A DNA stretch of 64,000 nucleotides from Vibrio pelagius (GTDB lineage Bacteria > Pseudomonadota > Gammaproteobacteria > Enterobacterales > Vibrionaceae), in the NCBI RefSeq assembly GCF_024347575.1, contig NZ_AP025503.1, positions 806,001 through 870,000 of the forward strand, read 5' to 3'. Below the pieces are notes generated by a model. It saw only the letters and a program-made list of their open reading frames with translations, did not search any database and was not told where the DNA came from. Both the position numbers and the translations under genes were made by a program. This document shows positions 20,337-29,794 of the stretch, piece by piece; position 1 is the stretch's first letter, and each line of letters starts with the position of its first letter.

Positions 20337-20411
20337 TGGCTGGGCTACCTGGATTCGAACCAGGGAATGCCGGCATCAAAAGCCGGTGCCTTACCGCTTG
20401 GCGATAGCCCA
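20337..20411 (-). tRNA. tRNA-Gln (TTG)
   Basis: 75 nt with CCA, same sequence as the other Gln genes. The spacer on its low-coordinate side follows the repeated pattern and that on the other side departs from it. Confidence 0.98.
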
Positions 20412-20441
20412 ACTGTGATATCCATTAAGATATCTAAATAA

Positions 20442-20526
20442 TGGTGCGGTCGGAGAGACTTGAACTCTCACACCTCTCGGCGCCAGAACCTAAATCTGGT
20501 GCGTCTACCAATTCCGCCACGACCGC
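20442..20526 (-). tRNA. tRNA-Leu (TAG), variant form
   Basis: 85 nt with CCA. Acceptor GCGGTCG paired with CGACCGC and a GAGA variable-arm loop, matching the gene at 18565. Confidence 0.98.
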
Positions 20527-20598
20527 AGCAAATCTTTATAGTCATACTGAATATTGGTGATTCAATATAACGTTGTCTTTTCTTTCTCGAAGAAAGAG

Positions 20599-20675
20599 TG
20601 GTGGCTACTGCGGGATTTGAACCTGCGACCCCATCATTATGAGTGATGTGCTCTAACCAACTGAGCTAAGTAGCC
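20599..20675 (-). tRNA. tRNA-Met (CAT), elongator
   Basis: 77 nt with CCA, same body as the other Met genes but with distinct flanking spacers. Confidence 0.97.
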
Positions 20676-20751
20676 ATCTGAGAGCGAGACAATATAAACT
20701 AAACTCGCTTTCAATGCTATTACCTTTTAAAAGATAATTACACTTAATTTG

Positions 20752-20826
20752 TGGCTGGGCTACCTGGATTCGAACCAGGGAATGCCGGCATCAAAAGCCG
20801 GTGCCTTACCGCTTGGCGATAGCCCA
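20752..20826 (-). tRNA. tRNA-Gln (TTG)
   Basis: 75 nt with CCA. Third gene of the transcript; its spacers are unlike the amplified ones, so it may belong to the ancestral core. Confidence 0.98.
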
Positions 20827-20855
20827 ACAATTGATATCAAAAGATATCTCAAATA

Positions 20856-20940
20856 TGGTGCGGAAGGAGAGACTTGAACTCTCACACCTTGCGGCGCCAG
20901 AACCTAAATCTGGTGCGTCTACCAATTCCGCCACTTCCGC
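20856..20940 (-). tRNA. tRNA-Leu (TAG)
   Basis: 85 nt with CCA, common form. Second gene of the transcript, after Met, as in the Met-Leu-Gln start of the equivalent E. coli operon. Confidence 0.98.
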
Positions 20941-20988
20941 ATATTTCCTAAAGACTCTAACTCATTTAAGAGGAAAGTATTTAGGAAA

Positions 20989-21065
20989 TGGTGGCTACTG
21001 CGGGATTTGAACCTGCGACCCCATCATTATGAGTGATGTGCTCTAACCAACTGAGCTAAGTAGCC
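20989..21065 (-). tRNA. tRNA-Met (CAT), first gene of array
   Basis: 77 nt with CCA, elongator type. It is promoter-proximal, about 50 bp from the predicted transcription start. Confidence 0.97.
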
Positions 21066-21121
21066 ATTTCCAAATTGTCGTTCCGTTTTGAAGCGTTGCT
21101 GCTTCGTTGGGAACGGGGCGC

Positions 21122-21150
21122 ATTATGCGTAGTTGAGTGAAACCCGTCAA
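21122..21150 (-). promoter_or_regulatory. Sigma-70 promoter of the tRNA array, stringent type
   Basis: On the minus strand: -35 TTGACG (21145-21150), 17-bp spacer, -10 CATAAT (21122-21127), then a GC-only discriminator (GCGCCCCG). A T/A-rich tract just upstream (A-run on the minus strand) resembles an UP element. This set is typical of rRNA and tRNA promoters controlled by ppGpp and growth rate. Confidence 0.88.
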
Positions 21151-21297
21151 CTTTTTTTTTAAATAAATCACGAATAAATGCCTGTTCGATTTCTTTTTAG
21201 ACAAAGAGGCGTATTTGTGATCAAAAAATGGGGTTGAAACCCGATGTTTTGGTGAAGTTAATTTTTATATGGATAGAACTCATTGAATTGAGAAAAC

Positions 21298-21326
21298 AAA
21301 AAAGGCCAGTGAGAACACTGGCCTTT
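21298..21326 (-). terminator. Rho-independent terminator of pth-ychF
   Basis: Perfect 11-bp stem AAAGGCCAGTG / CACTGGCCTTT with loop AGAA (21301-21326). U-rich sequence follows on the minus strand, 23 bp past the ychF stop. Confidence 0.88.
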
Positions 21327-21348
21327 GGCAATAAGTTGCTAATAAAAC

Positions 21349-22440
21349 TTATACGTTGAAGCGGAAGTGAACAACATCGCCGTCTTTAACGATGTAGTCT
21401 TTACCTTCTAGACGCCATTTACCTGCATCTTTTGCACCGCTCTCACCGCTAAATTCGATGAAGTGGTCGTAACCAACAACTTCTGCACGGATGAAGCCTT
21501 TTTCGAAGTCAGTGTGGATCTTACCTGCAGCTTGTGGCGCAGTTGCACCAACAGGGATAGTCCAAGCACGTACTTCTTTAACACCAGCAGTGAAGTAAGT
21601 TTGCAGAGTAAGTAGTTCGTAACCAGAACGGATCACACGGTTTAGACCTGGTTCTTCGATACCCATGTCTGCTAGAAACTCTTCGCGATCTTCGTCTTCA
21701 AGTTCAGATAGCTCAGATTCAATAGCGGCACATACAGCAACAACGACATTGTTCTCTTTTTCTGCGTATTCACGAACTGCGTCTAGGTACGGGTTATCTT
21801 CGAAACCGTCTTCGTTTACGTTCGCAATGTACATTGTTGGCTTAAGTGTCAGGAAGTTTAGGTAGCCAATTGCTGCCGCTTCTTCTTTTGAAAGCTCAAC
21901 TGTACGCGCCATACCACCTTCAGTCAGAACTGGTAGTAGCTTTTCTAGAACAGTGATTTCGAACTTAGCGTCCTTGTCACCGCCTTTTGCTTTTTTAGTG
22001 TTACGTTGAATTGCACGCTCACAGCTGTCTAAGTCAGCCAGTGCAAGTTCAAGGTTGATCACTTCGATGTCATCGATTGGTGATACTTTGCCAGAAACGT
22101 GAACGATGTTTTCGTTTTCAAAACAGCGAACTACGTGACCAATTGCGTCAGTTTCACGGATATTTGCTAGGAACTTGTTACCCAGACCTTCACCTTTAGA
22201 AGCGCCAGCAACTAGGCCCGCGATATCAACGAATTCCATCGTTGTAGGAAGGATCTTCTGCGGATTAACAATTTTCGCTAATGCATCTAGACGTAGGTCA
22301 GGTACTGGAACGATACCTGTGTTTGGTTCGATGGTACAAAACGGGAAGTTTGCTGCCTCGATACCTGCTTTAGTTAGTGCATTAAACAGAGTTGACTTAC
22401 CAACGTTTGGTAGACCAACGATGCCACATTTAAAACCCAT
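21349..22440 (-). CDS. ychF: YchF, Obg-family ATPase
   Basis: Ribosome-associated P-loop ATPase of the Obg family (OLA1-like) linked to translation and oxidative-stress control. The start at 22440 ([22 protein letters not shown]) gives 363 residues, as in E. coli. A longer frame to 22500 would overlap pth and is rejected. The G1 motif is GLPNVGKST. The G4 position reads NVNE instead of NKxD, in line with ATP rather than GTP use. A coiled-coil insertion and a C-terminal TGS domain follow. It is 10 bp after pth. Confidence 0.97.
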   Translation of the reverse strand: MGFKCGIVGLPNVGKSTLFNALTKAGIEAANFPFCTIEPNTGIVPVPDLRLDALAKIVNPQKILPTTMEFVDIAGLVAGASKGEGLGNKFLANIRETDAIGHVVRCFENENIVHVSGKVSPIDDIEVINLELALADLDSCERAIQRNTKKAKGGDKDAKFEITVLEKLLPVLTEGGMARTVELSKEEAAAIGYLNFLTLKPTMYIANVNEDGFEDNPYLDAVREYAEKENNVVVAVCAAIESELSELEDEDREEFLADMGIEEPGLNRVIRSGYELLTLQTYFTAGVKEVRAWTIPVGATAPQAAGKIHTDFEKGFIRAEVVGYDHFIEFSGESGAKDAGKWRLEGKDYIVKDGDVVHFRFNV

Positions 22441-22450
22441 GATATAAACC

Positions 22451-23041
22451 TTATTCTGCTTTGAACGTATGTAAGCGATTTTGTGCTTTTGATAGGCCAT
22501 CTTTCAATAAGATGTCTAGGCTGCGTACTGACTCGTCAACAACGGCATCAATACACTCTTGCTCTTTTTGCGGAGCTTTGCCTAATACATAACCTGCAAC
22601 TTTATCTTTGTGTCCCGGATGGCCTATGCCTAAACGAAGACGGTAGAATTCTTTATTGTTACCCTGCTTGCTGATGATGTCTTTGAGTCCATTGTGACCG
22701 CCGTGACCGCCACCCTTTTTGAACTTACCAATACCAGGTGGAAGATCGAGTTCATCATGTGCAACCATGATCTCTTCTGGCTTTATTTGATAGAACTTCG
22801 CCATTGCCGCAACGGCCTTGCCGGATAAATTCATGTAAGTTGTTGGGATCAACAAGCGAAGATCTTCACCGTGAACCATAATGCGCCCAGTCAAACCAAA
22901 GAACTTTGCTTCATTCTTTAGCGTAACGTTGTGCACGCGTGCTAATTCTTCAACTACCCATGCGCCCGCATTGTGGCGAGTTTTGGCGTATTCTGGACCT
23001 GGATTTGCCAGTCCAACGAGAAGTTTTATTTGTTGGCTCAA
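22451..23041 (-). CDS. pth: Peptidyl-tRNA hydrolase
   Basis: Recycles peptidyl-tRNAs released prematurely from ribosomes. The 196-residue protein has the family start [20 protein letters not shown] with N13 and catalytic H23, the acidic partner in [11 protein letters not shown], and [12 protein letters not shown]. It is co-transcribed with ychF, the conserved pth-ychF pair. Confidence 0.97.
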   Translation of the reverse strand: MSQQIKLLVGLANPGPEYAKTRHNAGAWVVEELARVHNVTLKNEAKFFGLTGRIMVHGEDLRLLIPTTYMNLSGKAVAAMAKFYQIKPEEIMVAHDELDLPPGIGKFKKGGGHGGHNGLKDIISKQGNNKEFYRLRLGIGHPGHKDKVAGYVLGKAPQKEQECIDAVVDESVRSLDILLKDGLSKAQNRLHTFKAE

Positions 23042-23153
23042 GGTATGGATCTCTCTCGGGATTTCAAAAAGCGCCGTATGATATCACAATTTATGAAAAA
23101 GGTGCGAGCAGTGGAATACTTGTCTCTGCTCGAGAACCTCACTTATGACACTA

Positions 23154-23315
23154 ATACCAATCGTAGTAAATAATTGCTCACCCTAGCTTGTTAAAATGCT
23201 CGATAACTGCGTTAGAATTTTTGATTGTAGAATAACTACTTATCGAAAAATTCTGCCTTGTTCTCAAGCCTTTTTCCTGCGCTATTTTTGATCACTTATT
23301 TACTGTGATTGGTAT
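23154..23315. repeat. 162-bp imperfect palindromic (MITE-like) element
   Basis: The ends are inverted repeats of about 25 bp: ATACCAATCGTAGTAAATAA on the left, and a right end whose complement is ATACCAATCACAGTAAATAA. The centre has a second dyad (AGAATTTTTGAT with ATCGAAAAATTCT) around a short TGTAG/CTACT hairpin. It has no coding capacity. From memory such units are scattered in Vibrio genomes; this was not tested here. Confidence 0.75.
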
Positions 23316-23342
23316 AACCTTAGCGCAATATAGGACAGGTAT

Positions 23343-23370
23343 AAAAAAAGCACTTCAATTGAAGTGCTTT
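23343..23370 (-). terminator. Rho-independent terminator of lolB-ispE-prs
   Basis: Perfect stem AAAGCACTTC / GAAGTGCTTT with loop AATT. A-run on the low side gives a U-run on the minus strand. It is 36 bp past the prs stop. Confidence 0.88.
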
Positions 23371-23405
23371 TTAAACGCATAACTCTATGGGTAGAGTAGT
23401 GAGTT

Positions 23406-24350
23406 TTAGTTAAACATCGCAGAGATTGACTCTTCGTTGCTGATACGACGAATCGCTTCAGCAAGCATGCGAGATAGGCTAAGAGTTGTTACTTTACCTG
23501 TCGCTGCCATCTCAGGAGATAGTGAGATAGAGTCAGTAACGATAACTTGGTCTAGAACAGAGTTCTTGATGTTGTCTGCTGCACCACCAGAGAATACAGC
23601 GTGAGTTGCGTAAGCGAATACACGCTTAGCACCGCGCTCTTTTAGCGCTTCAGCTGCTTTACATAGTGTGCCACCTGTGTCGATCATGTCATCAACGATA
23701 ACACAGTCACGACCTTCAACATCACCGATTAGGTTCATCACTTCAGAAACGTTAGCACGTGGACGACGCTTATCAACGATAGCGATATCAACGTCACCTA
23801 GAGCTTTCGCGGTTGCACGAGCACGTACAACACCACCTAGGTCAGGAGAAACCACTACTGGGTTCTCTAGGCCACGGTTAGCCATATCTTCTAGAAGAAC
23901 TGGAGTACCGAAGATGTTATCAACGGGTACATCGAAGAAGCCTTGGATTTGTTCAGCGTGTAGGTCGATAGTAAGAACGCGGTCAACGCCAACGTTAGAA
24001 AGGAAGTCTGCAACAACTTTTGCAGTAATTGGCACACGAGCAGAACGTACGCGACGATCTTGACGGGCATAACCGAAGTAAGGGATTACAGCAGTAATAC
24101 GGCCAGCAGAAGCACGGCGCATTGCGTCAATCATTACCACCAATTCCATTAGGTTGTCATTGGTTGGTGCACAAGTAGATTGAATTAGGAATACATCACT
24201 ACCACGAACGTTCTCGTTGATTTGTACAGCGACTTCGCCGTCAGAAAAACGGTCTACAGTAGCATCGCCAAGAGAGATGTATAGACGGTCAGCAATACGT
24301 TGGGCTAGTTCAGGTGTTGCGTTACCAGCAAATAGCTTCATATCAGGCAC
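23406..24350 (-). CDS. prs: Ribose-phosphate pyrophosphokinase (PRPP synthase)
   Basis: Makes PRPP from ribose 5-phosphate and ATP for nucleotide, His, Trp and NAD synthesis. The 314-residue protein begins [16 protein letters not shown], as in E. coli Prs (315). It has the flexible-loop motif [12 protein letters not shown] and the PRPP-binding [13 protein letters not shown]. It is 28 bp after ispE in the conserved lolB-ispE-prs operon. Confidence 0.98.
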   Translation of the reverse strand: MPDMKLFAGNATPELAQRIADRLYISLGDATVDRFSDGEVAVQINENVRGSDVFLIQSTCAPTNDNLMELVVMIDAMRRASAGRITAVIPYFGYARQDRRVRSARVPITAKVVADFLSNVGVDRVLTIDLHAEQIQGFFDVPVDNIFGTPVLLEDMANRGLENPVVVSPDLGGVVRARATAKALGDVDIAIVDKRRPRANVSEVMNLIGDVEGRDCVIVDDMIDTGGTLCKAAEALKERGAKRVFAYATHAVFSGGAADNIKNSVLDQVIVTDSISLSPEMAATGKVTTLSLSRMLAEAIRRISNEESISAMFN

Positions 24351-24378
24351 GGTGGAAACCTCAGGGTTGCGTCCAGTT

Positions 24379-25254
24379 TTAATTAGATTGTGGGTGGGCT
24401 GATTGGTATTCAGCCAGCGCCTCTTTTAAAGGTGAAAAATTTCGACCTTTAGCAATAAATGCAGAAGCGTTGTCAGACAGTTTTTCCAGTACAGATTCTG
24501 CTTCGTTTTTGCTCGAAAATTCCGCAAAAACGCAAGAACCTGTGCCAGTTAATCTCGACGGCGCATATTGTAGCAGCCATGAAAGTTGCTTATCAACCTC
24601 TGGGTACAGCATTCGTACAATTTTTTCGCAATCGTTTACGTATTCTTGCTCTAGAAGCGTTGCTAGCTCTCGCTTCGGCGTGTTTCTAGTTAAATCTGGG
24701 TGAGTGAATATGTCTACAGTTGCAATGCTTACCTGAGGTTTAACCACCAAATACCATTTCTCTTCTGGATTTGCTGGATGCAACTGCTCACCCACACCCT
24801 CAGCAAAAGCCGAGAAGCCACGAACGAATACAGGGACGTCCGCCCCCAGTTTTAAACCTATCTCTGCTAATTGATCATCAGAAAGGCCGAGTTGCCATAA
24901 ATAGTTTAATGCGACTAACACGGTTGCTGCATTTGATGAACCACCGCCAATACCCCCACCCATAGGCAAAACTTTCTTGAGTTCAATATCAGCGCCGAAG
25001 TTTGTATTGGTGTACTGTTGAAGAGCAGTTGCGGCTTTCCAGATTAGGTTATCTTCTGTAGCAACACCTGGGATTTGAGGCGAAATCGTAATGTGGCTTG
25101 AGCGTTGGTGTGCTGTGATGCTGAGTTCGTCACCGAAGTCGACAAACTGAAACAGAGTTTGCAATTCGTGATAGCCGTTATCACGACGACCGTTAATGTA
25201 GAGAAAAAGGTTCAGTTTAGCCGGTGACGGCCAATGAGTTTGCGTCGAAATCAT
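24379..25254 (-). CDS. ispE: 4-diphosphocytidyl-2-C-methyl-D-erythritol kinase
   Basis: GHMP kinase of the MEP isoprenoid pathway. The 291-residue protein has the N-terminal [12 protein letters not shown], the ATP loop [17 protein letters not shown] and the C-terminal [12 protein letters not shown]. Its start overlaps the lolB stop by 4 bases, implying coupled translation. Confidence 0.97.
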   Translation of the reverse strand: MISTQTHWPSPAKLNLFLYINGRRDNGYHELQTLFQFVDFGDELSITAHQRSSHITISPQIPGVATEDNLIWKAATALQQYTNTNFGADIELKKVLPMGGGIGGGSSNAATVLVALNYLWQLGLSDDQLAEIGLKLGADVPVFVRGFSAFAEGVGEQLHPANPEEKWYLVVKPQVSIATVDIFTHPDLTRNTPKRELATLLEQEYVNDCEKIVRMLYPEVDKQLSWLLQYAPSRLTGTGSCVFAEFSSKNEAESVLEKLSDNASAFIAKGRNFSPLKEALAEYQSAHPQSN

Positions 25255-25895
25255 TTATCGAGTGTCCATTTAGAGACCACAATGTTGATCTTATTTTCAT
25301 CTTGTTTAAAGGAGAGTCGTGTTGGAAGAGGCAGTACCTTTTCAACGGTATCATTTTGGCTATCGAAGTTTTGGCTCAGTGTGACATCGCGATAGCGGTC
25401 AAAGTTAAGTTGCCAAGCTTTGTCATCGATCTGCTTAGAAAGCGCTTCTACGGTATTGTTGGCGTTCAATAAGTAGGTGTCTGCTTGATCGGGATTACCG
25501 AGTAGCCATTGTGGTAGATGATCAACGGGGATCGTCAGCCCAGTTAGTTGTCTAACCAGTTTAGATGCACTTCTATGGGTAAATACTTGATCATCATAAG
25601 TCACGACTTTAGCGCCGTACTCGTTGATTGTCAGGTTAAGTGCGGTTTGACCTAGGAACGTAGTCAGTCGCAATTGACTGAAGTTTGGTGAGTGTTTCCA
25701 CAAAAAGTTGAGGCTTTGGCGCTCTTCAGGAGAGATGTAGGCCAACTTACCTGTAGCTTGATAATATTGGATCTCTTGCAGTTGTCGCTGATGTGCTTGC
25801 CATTCCACGCTGGTCGGCTGTTCTGGTGCAGAAACACAACCTGTTACGACTAGACAGAAAAAAATCAAAGAGGCAATTTTACGAAATCTATCCAT
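25251..25895 (-). CDS. lolB: LolB, outer-membrane lipoprotein receptor
   Basis: Takes lipoproteins from periplasmic LolA and inserts them into the outer membrane; it is itself a lipoprotein. The 214-residue protein has a signal peptide with lipobox VTGCVS, then the LolA/LolB-type half-barrel ([25 protein letters not shown]). Divergent from hemA across 161 bp, as in E. coli. Confidence 0.95.
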   Translation of the reverse strand: MDRFRKIASLIFFCLVVTGCVSAPEQPTSVEWQAHQRQLQEIQYYQATGKLAYISPEERQSLNFLWKHSPNFSQLRLTTFLGQTALNLTINEYGAKVVTYDDQVFTHRSASKLVRQLTGLTIPVDHLPQWLLGNPDQADTYLLNANNTVEALSKQIDDKAWQLNFDRYRDVTLSQNFDSQNDTVEKVLPLPTRLSFKQDENKINIVVSKWTLDK

Positions 25896-26056
25896 GTTTG
25901 CTCACAACTTGTTCAATAACATCGAAAAAACGCTTCAACTATAGCATTGAATTCACGAACTCAGGAAAACAAATACTGCTTACCCTTTAAATAGAGCCAT
26001 GCATCAAGTAAAATTCGGCATCCTGTTTTTAAACCCTGATCGAGAACTTCTGATAC

Positions 26057-27316
26057 ATGTCTTTGCTTGCCGTAGGTATCAATCACAATACAGCGTCGGT
26101 TGAATTGCGAGAAAAAGTAGCGTTTGGTCCAGATAAATTATCTGATGCACTAAAGCAACTTAACGCAAATGCACACGTGAATGGAAGTGTCATACTCTCC
26201 ACTTGTAACCGAACAGAAGTGTACTGTGACGTTAAAAGTGCGGCTAAGAATAAGCTGATTGAATGGTTATCAGTATTTCATGACGTTAGCCCAGAAGAGC
26301 TGAAACCCAGCCTGTATATTCATGAAGAGCAAGCGGCAATTAAACACCTAATGCGTGTTGCTTGTGGCTTAGACTCTTTAGTATTGGGTGAGCCTCAAAT
26401 TCTCGGACAGGTAAAACAAGCGTATTCTGATTCGCGTGAGCAGAAAGCCGTCGATGCATCGATGGAGAAGCTGTTCCAAAAGTCATTCTCTGTTGCTAAG
26501 CGTGTACGTACTGAAACTGAAATTGGCGGTAGTGCCGTTTCTGTTGCTTACGCAGCTTGTACATTGGCGAAACACATCTTTGAGTCGATTGAAGATTCGA
26601 CGGTGTTGCTAGTAGGTGCCGGTGAGACCATCGAGTTGGTAGCAAAACACCTCTCTGCTAATGGCTGTACTAAAATGATTGTGGCTAACCGAACGCGTGA
26701 GCGTGCTTTAGGTTTAGCCGAAGAGTTTGGTGCTGAGGTGATCAGCTTGAATGAGATCCCAGATCATCTCAATAAGGCGGATATTGTGATCAGCTCAACA
26801 GCGAGCCCTCTGCCGATTATCGGTAAAGGTATGGTTGAGACCGCACTTAAACAGAGAAAGCATCAACCCATGCTGCTGGTTGATATCGCGGTGCCTCGTG
26901 ATGTCGAAGCGGAAGTGGGCGATCTTAACGATGCCTACCTATACACAGTGGATGACTTACAATCGATTGTGGATGGCAACATCGAGCAGCGCAAGGTTGA
27001 AGCGATTCAAGCTGAAGCGATTGTCAGTGAAGAGAGCGCCGCCTTTATGAGTTGGATGCGCTCCCTGCAAGCGGTGGATAGCATTCGTGAGTACCGAAAG
27101 TCAGCGAATGAAATCAGAGAAGAATTATTAAGCAAGAGTTTACAGTCACTGGCTGCGGGCGGTGATCCTGAGAAAGTCTTGCTTGAGCTGAGTAATAAGC
27201 TCACAAACAAATTGATCCATGCTCCAACACGCGCACTACAAAGTGCAGCTGAGCAAGGAGAACCTGCGAAATTAACGGTCATTAGACAGAGTTTGGGCTT
27301 AGAAGACCCTCAATAA
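26057..27316 (+). CDS. hemA: Glutamyl-tRNA reductase
   Basis: First committed step of tetrapyrrole synthesis: it reduces Glu-tRNA to glutamate semialdehyde. The 419-residue protein has nucleophile C50 in [11 protein letters not shown], the [17 protein letters not shown] block, an NADPH domain and a C-terminal dimerisation helix. It leads the plus-strand hemA-prfA-prmC-sirB2-sirB1-kdsA run. Its substrate source, gltX, is also in this window. Confidence 0.98.
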   Translation: MSLLAVGINHNTASVELREKVAFGPDKLSDALKQLNANAHVNGSVILSTCNRTEVYCDVKSAAKNKLIEWLSVFHDVSPEELKPSLYIHEEQAAIKHLMRVACGLDSLVLGEPQILGQVKQAYSDSREQKAVDASMEKLFQKSFSVAKRVRTETEIGGSAVSVAYAACTLAKHIFESIEDSTVLLVGAGETIELVAKHLSANGCTKMIVANRTRERALGLAEEFGAEVISLNEIPDHLNKADIVISSTASPLPIIGKGMVETALKQRKHQPMLLVDIAVPRDVEAEVGDLNDAYLYTVDDLQSIVDGNIEQRKVEAIQAEAIVSEESAAFMSWMRSLQAVDSIREYRKSANEIREELLSKSLQSLAAGGDPEKVLLELSNKLTNKLIHAPTRALQSAAEQGEPAKLTVIRQSLGLEDPQ

Positions 27317-27345
27317 ATTTAGACCTCCAAAAAGATAAGACGAAT

Positions 27346-28434
27346 ATGAAAGCCTCGATTCTAGTAAAGCTTGAAACACTTGTTGAACGCTACGAAGAAG
27401 TTCAACACCTGCTTGGTGATCCAGATGTGATCGGTGATCAAAACAAATTCCGCGCACTATCGAAAGAGTACTCTCAGTTAGAAGAAGTGACCAAGTGCTT
27501 CCAAGCGTACCAGCAAGCGCAAGACGATCTAGAAGCTGCCGAAGATATGGCGCAAGAAGACGACGAAGAGATGCGTGAAATGGCGCAAGAAGAGATTAAA
27601 GAAGCGAAAGAGGCGATCGCGCGCCTGACTGATGAACTTCAAATCCTACTGCTGCCAAAAGATCCAAACGATGAGCGTAACTGTTTCCTAGAGATCCGCG
27701 CTGGTGCTGGTGGTGACGAAGCGGGTATCTTCGCAGGTAACCTGTTCCGTATGTACTCTAAATTTGCTGAGAAGAAAGGCTGGCGCGTTGAAGTAATGAG
27801 CAGCAATGATTCAGAGCAGGGCGGTTACAAAGAGATGATCGCTAAAATAAGCGGCGAAGGCGTTTATGGCGTGATGAAGTTTGAGTCTGGCGGTCACCGT
27901 GTTCAGCGTGTGCCAGAGACAGAATCTCAAGGTCGTGTTCATACTTCAGCATGTACCGTTGCTGTTATGCCTGAAATCCCAGAAGCGGATCTTCCAGAAA
28001 TTAAAGCGGCAGACCTGAAAATTGATACCTTCCGTGCATCAGGCGCGGGTGGTCAACACGTTAACACCACGGACTCTGCAATCCGTATTACTCACTTGCC
28101 AACAGGTACAGTGGTAGAGTGTCAAGACGAGCGTTCTCAGCACAAAAACAAAGCGAAAGCGATGGCAGTTCTTGCTGCGCGTATTGTACAAGCTGAAGAA
28201 GAGCGTCGTGCTGCTGAAGTATCAGACACCCGTCGTAACCTACTAGGCTCGGGTGACCGTAGTGACCGTATCCGTACTTACAACTACCCACAAGGTCGTG
28301 TTTCTGATCACCGTATCAACCTAACACTTTACCGCCTGAACGAAGTGCTAGAAGGCGACCTACAAAGTCTAGTTGATCCAGTACTGCAAGAGCACCAAGC
28401 CGACCAACTTGCTGCGCTAGCTGAGAACAACTAA
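27346..28434 (+). CDS. prfA: Peptide chain release factor 1
   Basis: Reads UAA and UAG and releases the finished peptide. The 362-residue protein has the stop-codon anticodon tripeptide P190-E-T192 (PxT class) and the catalytic G235-G-Q237 in [10 protein letters not shown]. It lies 29 bp after hemA. Its methylase gene prmC is directly next, as in E. coli. Confidence 0.98.
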   Translation: MKASILVKLETLVERYEEVQHLLGDPDVIGDQNKFRALSKEYSQLEEVTKCFQAYQQAQDDLEAAEDMAQEDDEEMREMAQEEIKEAKEAIARLTDELQILLLPKDPNDERNCFLEIRAGAGGDEAGIFAGNLFRMYSKFAEKKGWRVEVMSSNDSEQGGYKEMIAKISGEGVYGVMKFESGGHRVQRVPETESQGRVHTSACTVAVMPEIPEADLPEIKAADLKIDTFRASGAGGQHVNTTDSAIRITHLPTGTVVECQDERSQHKNKAKAMAVLAARIVQAEEERRAAEVSDTRRNLLGSGDRSDRIRTYNYPQGRVSDHRINLTLYRLNEVLEGDLQSLVDPVLQEHQADQLAALAENN

Positions 28435-28439
28435 ACCCT

Positions 28440-29294
28440 ATGCAATCTGCCTATACGGTTGAAAGTGCATTAAAAGCAGCAATCGTACAGCTTCAAGAGG
28501 GCGAGAACACTTCGCCCTCTATTGATGCTGCTGTGCTGCTTTGCCACACGCTTGATAAACCTCGTTCCTACCTTCTTACTTGGCCAGAAAAACATCTGAC
28601 TCTCGAACAAGAACAGCATTTCAACGAACTGCTGACGCGCAGGCTCACCGGAGAACCAGTCGCGTATATTGTCGGTGAGCGAGAGTTTTGGTCGTTACCT
28701 TTGAAAGTTTCTCCTTCAACCTTGATTCCTCGACCTGATACTGAGCGTTTGGTTGAAGTCGCGTTGGATAAAACATTTGGTAAGACAGGTGACATCCTCG
28801 ATTTAGGTACAGGGACAGGGGCGATTGCGTTGGCACTCGCATCTGAGATGCCTAACCGCAATGTGACTGGGATTGACCTGCGTCCTGAAGCGCAACAACT
28901 CGCTAGCGAGAATGCGGAACGCCTTAACATCACCAACACCACTTTTTTAAATGGCAGTTGGTTTGAACCGTTATCTGAAGACAGCCGCTTTTCGTTGATC
29001 GTATCGAATCCACCTTACATTGAGAAAGATGATCCACATCTGTCTCAAGGGGATGTGCGCTTCGAACCTATTACAGCGCTGGTTGCGGAAGAGAAAGGTT
29101 TAGCAGACATCAAGCATATTGCCGACCATGCTCGCTACTATCTAGAAGCCGATGGTTGGTTGGCATTTGAGCACGGTTACGATCAAGGAGATGCGGTTCG
29201 CGAGATCATGCAGGCCTTGGGCTATTTAGACGTCATGACAGAAAAAGACTATGGCGGCAATGATAGAGTCACTTTGGGACGCTATCTACCTTAG
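28440..29294 (+). CDS. prmC: Release factor glutamine methyltransferase
   Basis: Methylates the GGQ glutamine of RF1 and RF2. The 284-residue protein has an N-terminal helical domain, the SAM motif DLGTGTGAIALALA and the N190-P-P-Y193 substrate motif. It is 5 bp after prfA. Confidence 0.97.
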   Translation: MQSAYTVESALKAAIVQLQEGENTSPSIDAAVLLCHTLDKPRSYLLTWPEKHLTLEQEQHFNELLTRRLTGEPVAYIVGEREFWSLPLKVSPSTLIPRPDTERLVEVALDKTFGKTGDILDLGTGTGAIALALASEMPNRNVTGIDLRPEAQQLASENAERLNITNTTFLNGSWFEPLSEDSRFSLIVSNPPYIEKDDPHLSQGDVRFEPITALVAEEKGLADIKHIADHARYYLEADGWLAFEHGYDQGDAVREIMQALGYLDVMTEKDYGGNDRVTLGRYLP

Positions 29295-29340
29295 TGTCGG
29301 TGTTAGATAAAACGCAAATAAAAGAAATTAAAGGGATATC

Positions 29341-29724
29341 ATGTACGAAGGTTTAAAACATTTTCACTTATTGACGGTTGGGCTTAGTGCTCTACTACTG
29401 TCAGTTCGCTACGCGCTTATGATGGCAAATTCTCCAATGCTTAAGCACCCATTCCTGCAACGCTTCCCACATATCAACGACTCACTACTGCTGTTGTCTG
29501 GTATTGGTCTGATCTTTATTACTGGTTTTATTCCATTTACCCCAGCAGCGCCTTGGCTAACAGAGAAACTGACTTGTGTTATGGCATACATCGCACTGGG
29601 CTTCTTTGCGCTTAAGTTCGGTAAAAACAAGTTGCTTAGAACCTTTTCGTTTTTCGGTGCGTTAGGTTGGTTGGCGATGGCAGGTAAGATTGCTGTTACT
29701 AAAGTGCCAACGTTCTTCGGCTAA
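29341..29724 (+). CDS. sirB2: SirB2-family inner-membrane protein
   Basis: Small membrane protein of unknown function; E. coli YchQ is the equivalent. The 127 residues form about four hydrophobic segments and start MYEGLKHFHLLTVGLSALLL. Its place between prmC and the sirB1 gene is conserved. The sir name comes from Salmonella invasion-gene genetics and does not define a role here. Confidence 0.88.
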   Translation: MYEGLKHFHLLTVGLSALLLSVRYALMMANSPMLKHPFLQRFPHINDSLLLLSGIGLIFITGFIPFTPAAPWLTEKLTCVMAYIALGFFALKFGKNKLLRTFSFFGALGWLAMAGKIAVTKVPTFFG

Positions 29725-29731
29725 TTGTTTT

Positions 29732-29794
29732 CCTGTTTAGGTTAGTTATCTGCCTGTTTAGGTTAGTTATCTTAGTATTTCGGTTAATTATCTA
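29732..29794 (+). repeat. 21-bp tandem repeat, three copies, ending at the sirB1 start codon
   Basis: Copies at 29732-29752 and 29753-29773 differ by one base (CCTGTTTAGGTTAGTTATCT plus G or T). A third, decayed copy at 29774-29794 runs into the sirB1 ATG. The repeats fill nearly the whole sirB2-sirB1 gap. Confidence 0.9.

Larger units (their letters stand above)
18843..20441 (-). repeat. Amplified Leu-Gln tRNA units (about 265 bp)
   Basis: Leu-Gln pairs start at 18843, 19108, 19669, 19935 and 20200, mostly 265-266 bp apart, with near-identical spacers. Met genes at 18721 and 19549 (828 bp apart) mark a larger copied block. The pattern shows unequal crossing-over inside one operon. Confidence 0.9.
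23042..23405. other. Intergenic region between prs and pth
   Basis: 364 bp. It holds the palindromic element at 23154-23315 and the prs terminator at 23347-23370. The remainder should carry the pth promoter, but no convincing -35/-10 pair stands out. Confidence 0.6.

Noticed and set aside
18376..21010. Several small plus-strand frames with the same peptide MVRKERLELSHLAAPEPKSG
   Set aside because: They are antisense readings of tRNA-Leu genes. The repetition comes from the tRNA copies.
22440..22500. Upstream start for ychF at 22500
   Set aside because: It adds a non-conserved leader and overlaps pth by 50 bases. The start at 22440 matches the family N terminus.
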